NCBI GenBank assembly: GCA_000827265.1
Contig: KN834842.1
Coordinates: 1-64,000, forward strand
DNA length: 64,000 bases
From: Collybiopsis luxurians FD-317 M1
Taxonomy: Eukaryota; Basidiomycota; Agaricomycetes; Agaricales; Omphalotaceae
Reading direction: 5' to 3'
In this document: positions 36,266 to 48,600 of the stretch, in pieces
Numbering within the stretch: the stretch's first letter is position 1
Layout: each line of letters opens with the position of its first letter
The notes under the pieces: generated by a model
Databases searched by the model: none
What the model was told of the DNA's origin: nothing
What the model saw: the letters and a program-made list of their open reading frames with translations, nothing else
Program-made: the position numbers and the translations under genes

Positions 36266-37414
36266 TTGTACCGTATGGTGGTAATGTGGAATAAAGACGA
36301 ATTCGCTACTGTCTCGGTAAATTATCTCTACTTGCAATGAATGAGATTCATCTTTACCGTTCGCTGATCAAACACTGGTCTGCGGTTCACTGCACAGTAC
36401 ACGAGTGATTGTTCACGAGATACGACATCAAACCTCCCGCTCCAGATCTGATCTGATTGCAGCGTCCGTAGTCCTTAGAGTCGAACAGGAGTCGAACAGG
36501 ATTGTGAGACGGCGCTTCTACCGCTATGAAACGAACAGCCCACGCTAGCGCTAAACCGCGCTTATCATTATCGTTTCTTTTTCGGTCTATGAATGCTTAT
36601 CGGGAAGGTATGTTCTTTTTTAAGTCTTCTTGAGCGGTGCTACCTGGTCAATCCGAAAGCCGCTAGAGCTTTACCTGTGCGCATGGAAAGTCTATCCGTC
36701 ATGCACACCGGTCCACTGTCAAAGACGACTCTTGAACCTCCTTTATGTCATTGTCAATGCAGAGTAATACGGTGTGCCTTCCCCGTCCCTCTTGTACATA
36801 GGCTCTTGAGAAGTAACGCCCTCGTTCTGGACCGTTATATACGCCAGCTGGTCCCACTTGACCGAATCACCGCCCCAACATTAACCAACCTGTCCAACCT
36901 TGCGTCCACGGTGTCGTCACTCGAACCCGCGTTCTCAAACTCCTTGAGCCTTTTTAGCGAGCGAAGTGCGTCAGTTCCCAATCTTTCGTTCCCTATTGCA
37001 TGGTAAGAATTAGGTTTCGACAGGCTACTTGGGAAACGCCGTGCTATTACTCATTCCTTCGAGAGAACGTTTGAATGACATCAAATAAGAATAGCAATTT
37101 CGAGCCTCTTCAGTGTCTGTCCTTCGCATCGATGCACGTATGGCGCCTCGTCTAAATCGCTTTAGAATTGAAACTGACCTCTAGAACTCAGGCATCATGG
37201 GAAGAGTCGATATACGAAGCTGATTCAAGAATAGGGCAGAGCTTAAAATAGGTCAATTCTTTTAGATCGTTTCTCGTGAGTGATATGTTTGTTCTCTGCG
37301 CTCATGAGCAAGACTCCAAGGCTTTATTATAAGTAAAAGCGTTATAACGGTCCAGTGGATAGCCGAATACCTCTTCCGTTGCTACTACCTAACCGCCCCT
37401 AGCGTCGACACACA
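36266..37414. other. Spacer between the HsbA genes
   Basis: No protein gene recognised. Near 36480-36545 the minus strand carries a B-box-like GTTCGACTCC, directly duplicated, preceded by a GCGGTAGAAGCGC segment. This resembles a decayed tRNA or tRNA-derived relic without a matching acceptor stem. Confidence 0.4.
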
Positions 37415-38132
37415 ATGGTCAAACTCACATCTGTGCTTTCCCTGGCCTCACTCGCCTTCTTTGCAGTGGCGACGCCAGTGAAGAGAGACATGGCGACAAT
37501 TCAGGCCGATATCAGGAACATCTCTTCGTTGCTTGTAACTTGGGATAACGCTGTCAACGCTTTCAGCGGTACCACGAAAGGAGCTAGTGTAAAGTCTTTC
37601 ATTCTTCTACCCGAAGAAAATTTACCTTGACACATATCCAATGCGTAGGCCATTCATTCTGGGGCTGTAGCTTTAGAATCGGCCTTCGACAAAGGGATTA
37701 AAGACACTCAGGTAAGCGATACTGTAACTGATTTTCATTCCCATTGATTTATACCGAAAATGGCAGGCTACTTCAAACTTAACCACGGACATGGACGGTC
37801 TTCTTCTCCTCGGTCAAATGGAGAATTCGTCCACCATTCTTGTTGGAGGACTAACTCAGATCGCTGAAAAGAGAGCTGATTTCGTCAAAATTAACGGAAC
37901 TAACGCGGTTATCGCTGATTTGAACACTCTCGCGGCAGCTGCTACGGGCTTTATCGGAGCAATCGGCGATATCATTACTGATGTAAGTTCTGATTATCCT
38001 CAAGCTTGCAGTCAAGCTAAGTACCTCTCTCTCGTTCTCCAGGCAGGAGTCGTTGCCCAGGCCACCCAGTTCCAGACAACATGGGCTGCTGCCTTTGGTG
38101 ATGCCATCTCTGATCTCCAAACTGGTCTCTGA
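37415..38132 (+). CDS. HsbA-like secreted hydrophobic-surface-binding protein, copy 2
   Basis: Model join(37415..37588, 37649..37711, 37767..37982, 38043..38132), 180 aa, in frame. Signal peptide MVKLTSVLSLASLAFFAVA, cut before TPVKR as in copy 1. The same helix blocks follow: IQADIRNISSLLVTWDNAV, SGAVALESAFDKGIKDTQ, MDGLLLLGQMENSSTILVGG and a C-terminal QTTWAAAFGDAISDL. Exons 1-3 have exactly the same lengths as in copy 1 (174, 63, 216 nt) and the last differs by 6 nt, so the pair arose by tandem duplication and has since diverged at the amino-acid level. Both lie on the same strand, with separate promoters. Confidence 0.85.
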
Positions 38133-40048
38133 GTTTGTCGTAATATGGATTCGTATCATCTCCATACATACATCTTCTCCTTACAAATGTATTTACACAA
38201 ACAAATCCATCGGTATTTATCTCCGTTCCTTCATCTCTCTCATCTAGCGCAGATTCAAGGCTCCCGCAAAATCAGATCGTTGAAACTCGTGAGGTATCCA
38301 AGAGAAATCCGCAATACGCGGGACGGATGTAACTATACAGCGCCAGTCTGGCTCTATCGTCCTTGTTCTTTGTTAGGCAAAGCGCCTTCGCTTCTCAGCG
38401 TCGGACTGTATGAGATTCCAAGAGTTTCAATCTGCCAAACGGTCAGTATCGGTGAACGCGCAGCGTGATGGAAAACAAGCACTGCCTAAAAAGGAAGTAT
38501 GAGCGGCCCATTGATGGAACCTGGGTTCCTCGTATACAATGCGTTGAGCGTGCCCTGGGACCCTAATTGAGCGGACAGATACCCAGAAGGGAAATAGCGG
38601 TCTCGGACAGAATTTCCGAGGATCCGTCTACATGTTGCGTAGTAAGGCCAATTTCTCCAAAGTGCTGTGGAGAATGGTACGCGCCCACGCGCACTGAACT
38701 TGGGTGATGTCCTTCCGGAAATCCTATTGAATGGTAAGGTTAAAACCGTAGTCGATTGGCGGTGGTGTGGCGTTTCGTGTATATGTAACTGGTTAGGGCG
38801 AGGGATGGCCGCTCAGTCTAATCCCTAGAGAGATCAGCTGAAGAGCGGGAGGTTTTTCATCCACATACATAGGTTCAAAGCTTAACTTGAGCTCGAATGG
38901 TGTTCGACAACGGCTGGTCTTCGCCGGAATTGTCAGGGAAACTGTTTGGCTATCCAGATACTGTTTGAGTTTTTGAGAAGCCGAAGAAACCAGTTTTAGT
39001 TGCCGGAAATCAACATTGAATCAGTGCAGAGCTGGAGATGATAGCGTAGCAACTGCGTAGCTATCAGCTGGGCAATATGTGGTATCATGTGGGAGCTAGA
39101 AAGCGATTAGAGGTATTAGCTGGCATATCGTAATCTTTCAACGTCTACCGAACTGCGTACTGCGCCGTTACTTTTTTGGGATTTTGACGAATTTAGAGAC
39201 TGTCAAATTCGACAAGAGAAGTGGTATTGATTGATAATTATTAGAACTATAAGGAAACTCTTAGAACCGGAGTACTACTTTCAGTATATGTCTAGGGACT
39301 GAGTTGAGCCGGGGGAAACAAATCCGGAAAATTAACAGAAAAATGTCCGCTGGTTTATTCATTCAAGGGTTTACTTATTTAATGCTGTAGAGCTGGAAGG
39401 AAGACTAAGGTGAGTCATCGGATCCGAGGATGCGTACTTCCGACGTCCCGAGTCCGACGCTGGGATTGAGTCGAGTGGGTGCAAGCGAGAGTCAAAAGTG
39501 CCAGCGATGCGGCGAGATTCCCATAAACGGCAGGTCAGCTTCCGGAAATTCTCATACCTGTTCCGCGTCTGCCGGTTGTGAATGTTTCGTCCGCAAGATA
39601 ACAACGGTCAGAGAAGTCAAAGCTGTGCACGTCCAGGCTTTTCCTAAACCGCTATCCAGCCAGATTTCTTTTCGTATCGACCTCAAACGATTGTTGGCCA
39701 GGTTCCTCCGCCAGCTTCTTTGCCGTAAGCTACGGTGATGCCTGATCCAGGTTGCTTTTACTTGTTACAGCTCGCGGGGAAGATCTCCATAGGATCTCTA
39801 GAGATTGTTTGAAATCTATCGTATCACAGCAATCCATTGTATCTGGAAGGTGACGTTCTGTCGGGACCTGCTCAGCCAAACGCTCCGAATTGAACAACGA
39901 AACGCTTAGTGCTGTTGAGCTCTATCCGCTTTCGGGCGGCGTAAATTGTTCAATTGTTTCATAACTGATTTCGACCTGAACTGCTCAAAGCGTATATATA
40001 CCGGTATGGATGACTCGCAGTTCGTCCTCAATCTCTACTAACCAACCA
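38133..40048. other. No gene recognised
   Basis: About 1.9 kb. Short frames only; nothing with a family motif or consistent exon structure. The last part is the promoter side of the adenylating enzyme gene. Confidence 0.4.
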
Positions 40049-41894
40049 ATGATCTCCTCACTACATTCACATCTCACTATTCTCGAGGAAAGCAGCAAAC
40101 GTTTCGCAAATCGCGCTGCTTTCAAGATCCCTTCAGAGCAATCCTCATCTTCTGGTGTCCCTCGATGGGAGAGTATAACATACAAACAATTCTACGATGA
40201 CGTCGAGTTATCCGCAAGGTATTGGTCGCGGGAGCTCGCTCAAAAGGCCCCTGTACGATCTGTCGTCGGATTGTGGTACGATTTACTTCCTCGATTCTCG
40301 AGACCTTGTCTTGAATACTTTTTATAGGATCGGTGGATTCACATACTACGATGTCCTTCATATATACGGCGTCTCCAAAGCAGGATATGTTCCTGAACTA
40401 TTTAGTCTTCGTCTTCCCAACCCCACAGTCATTTACGAGCTATTAGCGAAAGCAGGGGCATCAGCCCTTATCTGCGACTCTGCTACTTCTGCTTACATAG
40501 TGGGTGAAAGCCCTGTCCTCGTTCTGCGAACACCAATCTTCACCGAAATCGATGCCAGTCTATATTCGGAACCCATGCCATCGCTCCCCCCTAATAAACC
40601 CTCTGACTGTGCTTTCGTTTTCCATACCAGCGGTTCTACTTCCGGAAGCCCCAAGCTAGTACCATGCAATTATCAGTGGCTCGATGCCGCCGCGCGCAAG
40701 GCTAACCAGCTGTGCGTCCCCAAGGATGCTGACAGACAAGACGTCAGCACATGGATGTAAGTGACTCACCCATATGTCGTCAAACTTTCCACTGACTGTT
40801 CGTCTCGCAGTGGCAGCATGTGCCATATTGGGCAAACCACCATGCTCATCTGCTTAATGCAATACGGGGCTTGCCTCGTACAGCCGAGTCGAATGCCCTT
40901 TGCGGCCGAGGAGTTGATGGACATGGTCAAGTACTGCAATCTCAACCGCCTCTGGCAATTTGCGGCATTTTTCTCCGCTCATCTCAGAGTTGCACGAAAG
41001 AATCCCGAATTCTTGTCAATGCTCGTCAACTTGGAAGAGATAACGACTTGTGGTATGGCCCTCTCCCAGGAGGACGAAGCCTTCGCCTACAATGCAGGAA
41101 TTAACCTCAAGGTGAGTATTCTAATCTTCCAGGTGGCATCCGTTCTTGGCCTGATCGCATCCATCACGCAGAACATATTTGGAAGTACCGAGCTTGGTGG
41201 TTCTACGCTTCTTTCCGTTGGTGGCAGTGACCCCGCAACTCGTCATCATCTTCGACCTCTACAAGGATTATCATACGCCTTCGTTCCCGTTGCATCTGAC
41301 TCGAATGATGGTCATCAATCAACAGCGCGCCTCCTCGAATTTGTCGTTCTAGCAGACTCTGGCGACTGCCCAGATGTCTCTCTGAGGCAGTCCGATGGTC
41401 ACTTCCATACTGGTGATCTGTTCCAAGAGGTCGCACCTGGCAGCTACATCTTTGCCGGGAGGGATGACGACTGGATCAAGTCCGAGAACAGCCTACGATG
41501 CGACACCAAGTAAGCAGCTCTTTGGATATATGTTGAGAGTGCGCCCATGTACTGATAATCTCTTGACAGATCGATCGAAGACAATGCAAGGGCTATGTGC
41601 GGTACCCTAATATCAGAGTGTATCGTCGTCGGCACAGGACGTCCATCCCCAGTCCTGTTCGTTGAGACAGATTCCGATATGGATCAGACCAAGCTTAAGA
41701 AGGAAATATTCCGAAAAATTCGCCATTTCCACTCTAGGAGATACATCCACGAAAGCATCACCTCTACCAAGATGATCATCGTGGTGCCGAAAGGCACATT
41801 GCCGAGAACTGCTACCAAGGGTAACATTCGACGAAAGGAGGTCGAAGCAAAGTTTCAAGCTGAACTTGATCAACTCTACGGGGTTGTTAACTAA
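40049..41894 (+). CDS. NRPS-like stand-alone adenylation (AMP-binding) enzyme
   Basis: Model join(40049..40275, 40328..40756, 40811..41111, 41172..41509, 41570..41894), 539 aa, in frame. ANL-superfamily enzymes activate a carboxylate with ATP. Core motifs: A3 FHTSGSTSGSPKLVP (about 173), A5 FGSTELGG (about 320), A7 HTGDLF (about 396), A8 GRDDDWIKSENSLR, and the A10 region PRTATKGNIRRKEVE with the catalytic Lys (about 515). The sequence style (RPSPVLFVE, an ISECIVVG-like segment) resembles the adenylation domains of fungal NRPS-like carboxylic acid reductases. No carrier or reductase domain follows: the protein stops after the A domain and the next 1.6 kb is non-coding. So it is either a free-standing activating enzyme or the remnant of a larger synthetase. 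Neighbours do not form a biosynthetic cluster. An upstream in-frame ATG at about 40014-40040 cannot be excluded as the start. Confidence 0.85.
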
Positions 41895-43530
41895 ATAATT
41901 TATTCGGACGATAGGACTCTTTCATATTTATTTATTTGCACATTTATTCGGATTCTTTTTGTATCCTACGCACTCACCACACTGTATTTCTATTGTTTAT
42001 TACAGGAAGAAAAGGAAAAAGTAGTAATAATCGTAGCATAGTCATCTATTTATTTATGTAATTACCATTACCATAGCTGTAGAACACCACTCGAAATGCT
42101 TAATGAAATAAAATATGGCACCGAAACCTCTTTGACGAAGATGCCTCTATGCTGTGTGGCTCAACACCTTCGAAATTTCCAGTTTGGGATACAACTCAAA
42201 TGTTCCGCCGCAGTGATAGCTCTATCTATCCATCTATCAATGCGACTCGGGAAGGCGGGTACTAAGAATGAGCATCCTGTCCAACAAAGGACTTTACAAA
42301 TGTCAAAGGTAAATCCTCAAACGTGAACTTTGACATGAATGGTGGAAGCAACGTACTGATATACGCGTAGCTATATCGAACCAATGCCATAGTCCCTCTC
42401 TATTGAGCCAGGTACTCTGGTCATCAGCTTTTATAGGCGCCTCTCATCTTTGGCTTTGACCCCATGGCTGTACCGAATTCATGTATCAGAGCCCTCGAGC
42501 CAGCTGTTTAAGCTATTAAATCATAGGAGATTCACAGGAGATACTAGCCTTGTGAGGTGACCTCTGAACCTCGAAGATTGAAGCACAGGTGATACAATTT
42601 TAACATAATAGAGCTATTTAACGAGCTTCCGTCTCATCAAACCCATGATGAGAACCCTGACCCACTGCATACCGACGCTGGAGACAAACAACATGGGTTG
42701 CTACGAATCGGACCAATAAGCATCGTGGTCATGTTTTTCAACGCAACTCAAAGTTGTGTAGTTCAATGCGGACTGAGGCATTGCTCAGTTTCATACTATT
42801 TTACCGGCCCTCAGCTTGAGGCTGATGCGATACTAGAATATAATGTAATAAAAATTATGCCGCTTTTCCTTGTTTCCGCTTGTCCTAGCCGGAGCAAAGG
42901 CATTTACCAATTCAGTTTTAGGTCCTCGTGTCATTTGTCCGACAAAGAAGGAAAGAGACGGAATTTCAGCAAAAAAACAACTGCCGAAAATTTCGGGACT
43001 GCACATCGGAAATTGAGGCACAGAGCTCGGAAACAAAGTCTCCAACGCATAAATGCTCTCGAAAGGAAAAAAAGAAAAACATCGGGCTGAATTTAGCGCG
43101 ACTCCGACAAAGAGTAGGGCTGCAAGTGGACATAGTGGCAAGATGATCATACAACGAAAGACGCTGCCACTGGTTTGGAAGTAGCGAGATGTCCGACGTC
43201 CTGAATTAAGTATACCTAAAATGCCAACGGCGGAAGTACCTGAACAGCCACATTAGAGGGCGCATCAAGGTACACTCCCCATATTTGGTACTATGCACTG
43301 TATACTTGCGCCCTGACCTGACTTCTCCAGCCTTTGAAGATGCAGTGCATCAGCCGTCCGATTTCATTATAGCTTGACTTAACTGCAATCAACGGCAAAT
43401 CTAAAGCTGGCATAAATTAGGCGCTTCAGTAACTACACAGCATACACAGTGTGTACATCGACAAAGGGCTAGATGGACGAGCTAGTTATAGTTACAATGT
43501 CTCCCACGTCGGGAATCATTCATCCCCGAC
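41895..43530. other. No gene recognised
   Basis: About 1.6 kb after the adenylating enzyme. A 105-codon minus frame and an overlapping 130-codon plus frame at 42.7-43.15 kb show no family features. Confidence 0.4.
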
Positions 43531-44008
43531 TTAGCAGGCGGGACCGGGACCAAATCCAGAAGGCAAAGGAACCCTGCACCTAGAATGAATAGTCAGTAAG
43601 TCGGACGATGAGAACCGAGATAGGCTGCAGGCCGTCGAGGCTTGCAAAGAGCAAGAATTTGCTCCAAGACCGAATGTTTGCTTACCCGCTTGGGTCAGTC
43701 GTGAGCCTTGGGCAACAAATTTCGCCAGTAGGACCTATTAATCCCATGAATTAGAAGTAAATCGGAAACCGCACAAAAGTAACGTACACTAATTATACGA
43801 AAAAGAGATAGGTCACGAGTCAGAAATACATCAAAGTTGAATGAGAAAGGTTTTTACATCGTCGTTGCTAGTGCCTGCAGGAGGAGTCAGTGAATAAATT
43901 GGATAGAAAGAAAAACCCGCACGAACATTTAGCAGATGCTCCCAATGCGAGGGCTTGAACGAAAACAAGCATAAAAGCCGCAGTGGAAAGGAATTTGTTG
44001 CCAAACAT
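43531..44008 (-). CDS. Small secreted Cys-rich peptide, 65 aa, with a one-nucleotide exon
   Basis: Minus-strand exons 43927-44008, 43858-43874, 43788 (a single T), 43686-43734 and 43531-43579 give 65 aa in frame. The signal peptide is clear (MFGNKFLSTAAFMLVFVQA, cut near GASA). The mature peptide reads KCTSNDDCPTGEICC, then PRLTTDPSGCRVPLPSG and ends PAC: six Cys in a CxxxxxCPxGxxCC arrangement typical of small extracellular disulfide-rich proteins. The T is bounded by two normal-looking introns (gtaaaa..attag and gtacgt..aatag). Without it the first codon after the junction is not Cys, the CPTGEICC pattern is lost and the frame runs on past 43531. An alternative is a nested (twin) intron. 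No close family is known to me; a role outside the cell is inferred. Confidence 0.65.
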
Positions 44009-45691
44009 TTCAGAAGTTAGGATGGTTGCTAAGTGGCACGGATGTGGCGAGCTGGGATCCTATGTTCTGGGTGCAAAAACTATTGCTCTTAAGTACTCTT
44101 TGATTTCAATGGGGATATATCGAGGCATGAAGGAGAGCATCCCAGGAACTATTGAATTTCACGATTACAACTACGCCGTTTCGTTGAAACGAATACTATA
44201 TTAGCCTGTTAGTGTCCTTAGAGGATGAGGTCCGACGTGCAGACAGTGGGTACTGTATACTTACCTGTCACGTAGTAATTCAGTAGATAAAAGGGTACTC
44301 GCTAGCTGTAATTCGTTGTTCTTGACTGAGTCCGAATATCCCGTATTTCCATGTTTCAGCCACAGTAAACGCAGCTGAAGAGCGGGAAGAGACGGGAAAC
44401 ACACACGTACCCCCTTCAAATGAATTCCCGGATGAGGGTATGTTCCGCCCTTTGTACCATAGTGCGATTCGTGGGCCTGGTCAAGAATAGTTGCGGGATT
44501 AGGAGTATGTGAGTCAGTCGGTTTGTACTATTAAGTGCATGTTGACTACGAAGTCTGGGGAATAATATTAAACCATAACCAGGCCCCGAAATCGATCTCA
44601 AAAACAGACTCAATGAAAATAATCTGGAGGACCGAGAGGCAGCCTTTGGCAATGGAGCTGTCGGCTACATGTCCGCATAGACCACTCTCGGCTTAGGATG
44701 CCCGGCAAGATCGAGAATGTCGTATTTTGAGAGCGTTATCGAGGTTTTTCACTATTCCGAAGAACGGAGAGCTGAGTAACGCTTCATAGCCTTGCCGATG
44801 GGATATTCTTGTTGAATACAGCTAAAGAGGCAAAGAACGCCGCTCACTGGCAGGATTAGACAAGTGTTACTCAACGTCAAGACAGATCAAGATGGTGATT
44901 CCGCAGTATGAATAAAGGGGAAACTCTTTTCCGATGTCGGTTCTCTCTGAACAATTTTTCTTTAAGGCTGCAAGAGATCGATTTAGGCTCATTAGCTAGA
45001 CATCTTCGACATTGGGCGCCTTCTGCAAGTTTGCCTTTCGAAGCCTAGTAATCGTGATTTACAACAGTCTCACCTCTCCAGTTTGCAAGCTGTTCATACT
45101 TCCTACTTTTATCAGTCTAGACATGTCCAAACGCTGAGTGTTGTCACTCTTAGTTACCTCCGGAGCAAGTTTGAATCGTTCAAGTTGGCGAAGTGTTCGC
45201 CTATCTTACAAATTGCATGAGCATCTGGTACCCCGAGAAACTAAGTACGTTCATCGACATGAGAAGCAGGGATCTTTGGCAGCTTTACGTTTATACTGTC
45301 TGACTCATGGCCGAATGAGGATATCCAGACAATTCGAATTGATATTTGTGTCCCAAGATATACCGATACCAAGCCGTGTATTATGCCCATTCAAGTTGAT
45401 ATACGTATGATGTTGGGGCATTTGTTCCCTTTTGACGCATCGGGGAAAATCTGAGTCCTGAAGCTTCGAAAGAAGACAAATAAAGGCTGAAATGACCGCT
45501 TAAGCAGATTCAAGATAATACAGCTATTTTATCACGCCATGATTTATATTGGGTATTGGATTAAACTATTGACTCCGCACCAGGGTCCAGCAGGCAAGCA
45601 TCGGCCAGGCAACAACTTAAGCGCGACCCGCAACATCACATGAAAATCACGGGTGACGTAGTTCTTCGTTCGTTTCCTCCATCTTCTTCGA
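44009..45691. other. No gene recognised
   Basis: About 1.7 kb of sequence with only short frames; a splice-donor-like gtaagtatac on the minus strand near 44262 may belong to a 5' untranslated exon of the small secreted peptide gene. Confidence 0.35.
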
Positions 45692-48600
45692 ATGCCCAAG
45701 GCACTGAAGCGCTACACGGGCATTACTACTGGTGAAACTCAGTCTATGGTCATGCGGCGAGCTCTTGTAGCCCTCGAACTTGGCGATAGCTCTGAATCGG
45801 TGTCCAGGAGAAGACGGAAAAGCGCGGTAGGAAAATCGTTGCGGTCTTTTACTTTCTCGCCCCTGATTTCTACCAGATCTCGCTGCCGAACATGGCAAAC
45901 AACGTTCAACGAGCTGAAGAAGTTGCCAAAACTTTCAATATTGACAAGGACAGTCTATGTCTGGAAGTCAATGGTGGATTCGAACTTCGATCGCAAGAGT
46001 AGATCATCCTTTTGCGAGTAACTGCAATTCTTGCTGATCGTCATCCTAGCTCGATTATGTCGATCTCCGAGGATGAGGTTGTTACTGCCAGAATCATAGC
46101 ATCTGATGGCCTATCTGAGTAGCAAGGTTGAGTTACACGGAAAATTCCTACGTCAACGCGTTCGACTACTCCTTTTACGACTGATGTATTTGGTGAGACT
46201 GAGGGCGGAATACGGAAAATTTTTGTCACACCTGAACAGGCCCGTCGATTCGCAAATGCCCTTCCGACCGATACAAGCGAACCTTCGGAAAATCTTGGGA
46301 TTCTTGCATTCAAAAGGGCTCGTATCAGCAGTCAAGTCACTTTGGTTTGGTGATTTATATCTGTTATCGTGCTCTCGCTCTCAGTATCGTTCTAGTGTTC
46401 TCTCAAGGTCGACGCTGCTCAAGGACTGGGCTTAAAATTTGAAGCTGAATCCCCCTCGTTGGATGCTGAGCTGTGCTCCAAGTATAAGGGCAGTATAGAA
46501 GAAACATGTGCCTGTGCTACTGCTACTAAGGTCACGAGACATGGACTATTGTCAAGCATGCACTGTCGGCTGAGCATAGACGGGTCACTTTGTTCTCATG
46601 GATCTCGATGCCCTTATTCGCATGTTTCCCTTTGTAAGCGCATATAACCAAAGATTCGCTTTCGAGCCTTACTCTGTCTCCAGCACTCGATCCAACGAGG
46701 CCACCCCATTGCTCAATATGTGAAGGAGCTCTTGGTAAGCAGGCTTGCCTTGTCCGGGCATTTATTCCATCCAATGTCGAAGGATTTCCTTGTAAACTTT
46801 GTGAGAATACCGGCATTGGCTCTTTCGACCAGATCTATTTCCCACTTGTCTCGGTGAGTAGCGTCGAATTGTGCCCTCACGGCGTTACTCTGGAGCTACC
46901 TACAGAATGCTGGCTGTGGGCATCTCCATCATGCTCACTGCTTGGGGCTTCATCTCCCGATAGACTCGACCCGTAGCTCCAATTCCCTCATGTTATTCTT
47001 GCTTGGGACGGTCCTACTGCGCAAAAGATCTTCAAATTCCGATCCCGGAACATCTTTATCCTAGTCCTACGAAGTCAAGAGCTTTTTGGAGCGACGTTTC
47101 AGCAGTCGTTACCGTTGTACGCGAGTATCTCGTTGGGCAGAAAATTGCGGTACAAGACTGTGGATGGTCCTTATGAAAAATACTCTTGTCACCGTATGTG
47201 CTGGTTTTTGCCACGGTTCGGAAGCCGCAGGGAGGTTCCAGCTCTTCGCCCCCGTGCCAGGGTATAAGCCCAAGGATGGACCATCGTCTGTTCGTTCTAT
47301 GACTAGCACCGAACCTACCATACTGAAGCGGAGTTGTATGGTACCATCGACCTCACGATTTCTTGTATTCTCAGCTTGCGACTGTGCGACCCTTGGGGAG
47401 CTTCAGCTCGTGGCGCCTGGTTGCACTGGTACCAAACCTCTCGTCCTCTATGTAGTTCAACGAACAGTTGCAAAGGGAGGAGCTACTGTCTCGCCGAAAA
47501 CTGGAAAGGCGACATATATCCGGCCTGGCATCCTAAAAGTATTCGACAAACCCCTCGGGGGTTGCACCGTTGCTTTCTTCACTCTATGTAATGGCGGAAG
47601 CCGTAGCCCGCAGAGAAAGCTCCATTTAAGCGATAAGCAAGGTACTTGTAATGCTATACATAATATTTCGGTTCCCTCCTGCGGTTCGTGCTTGTAAGTC
47701 GATTGCGTTCATAGCCCTCTTTTGATTGTTACTTACTGTAATGTTCCTCAGTTGCTCTCATCATCAAAAATATGACGTTGCTCCCTGAGGAACAAGCTAC
47801 TCTCGCCAGTGCCATGTTTTAGAGCCGGTTTTTGTACAGGATTATTTATTCGACGCTCTCAACGATGCCGATGTCGATGGAGAAGGCGTAATAGGCGAGG
47901 AACCGTTCGCTATCCCTCGCAAATTTGTAGACCCCAAGTAAGTTATGCAAATGGTCACAGTTCTACAATCGCTTACCACATGTAATATAACCGGTAACAC
48001 ACTAGATGAACCGTGTTGACCCCGCTATGCTCCCCACGGAGTCTACGTCAGTCGAAGTTCTCTTCTTTGTTCGACGATTTGGGTTACCGGCCAGAGGGAC
48101 TCTTTATTGAACAAGAACGGTCGAAAAAACAACTGAAATCAGCCATTTCGAGATGGGTATGACTTCGTTCATCTTCGATTCATTTCTGTATGACCTTTGT
48201 CCAGATTTCTGGCCAAGAACTCCTTCCTCGTAGAGGTCACTCAGGTCAAACCCTGGAGCTAACTCTCGATCATAATGGCAATACAACCTCTTGGAAGCTC
48301 AGTCTTACAACCACCGCTCGTACTCTGTACTCCCTCGTCGATCGAGCGGTTGGCGCCGCATATTCATCCTTCTCGCTGAAATTTCCGGGTATCACCGTGT
48401 CGAGAATCATACCAGACTCGGAAAATGTCACTCTATTGAGCGCTGGCCTAACGGATGGTCAGCTCATTCAGATTGTCCACGCAAGGCCGCATACCCGCAT
48501 GCCCTTTATACTTTCTTTCGATTACACTGGTGTTTAAGTGGTGCTTTCATCTGAGTCGACTGTTCTTGCTCTGTTTGGTTTTTTCATAATTGTGCATTTC

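Noticed and set aside
45990..46135. Repeat-induced point mutation (C-to-T) as cause of the stops in the VWA/E2 gene
   Set aside because: Only a few stops, not a dense C-to-T pattern, and base composition of the gene is not shifted; ordinary decay is enough.
47086..47697. 203-codon frame as a separate gene
   Set aside because: Lies inside the decayed VWA/E2 gene between recognised pieces; its residues look like an off-frame reading with poor protein character.
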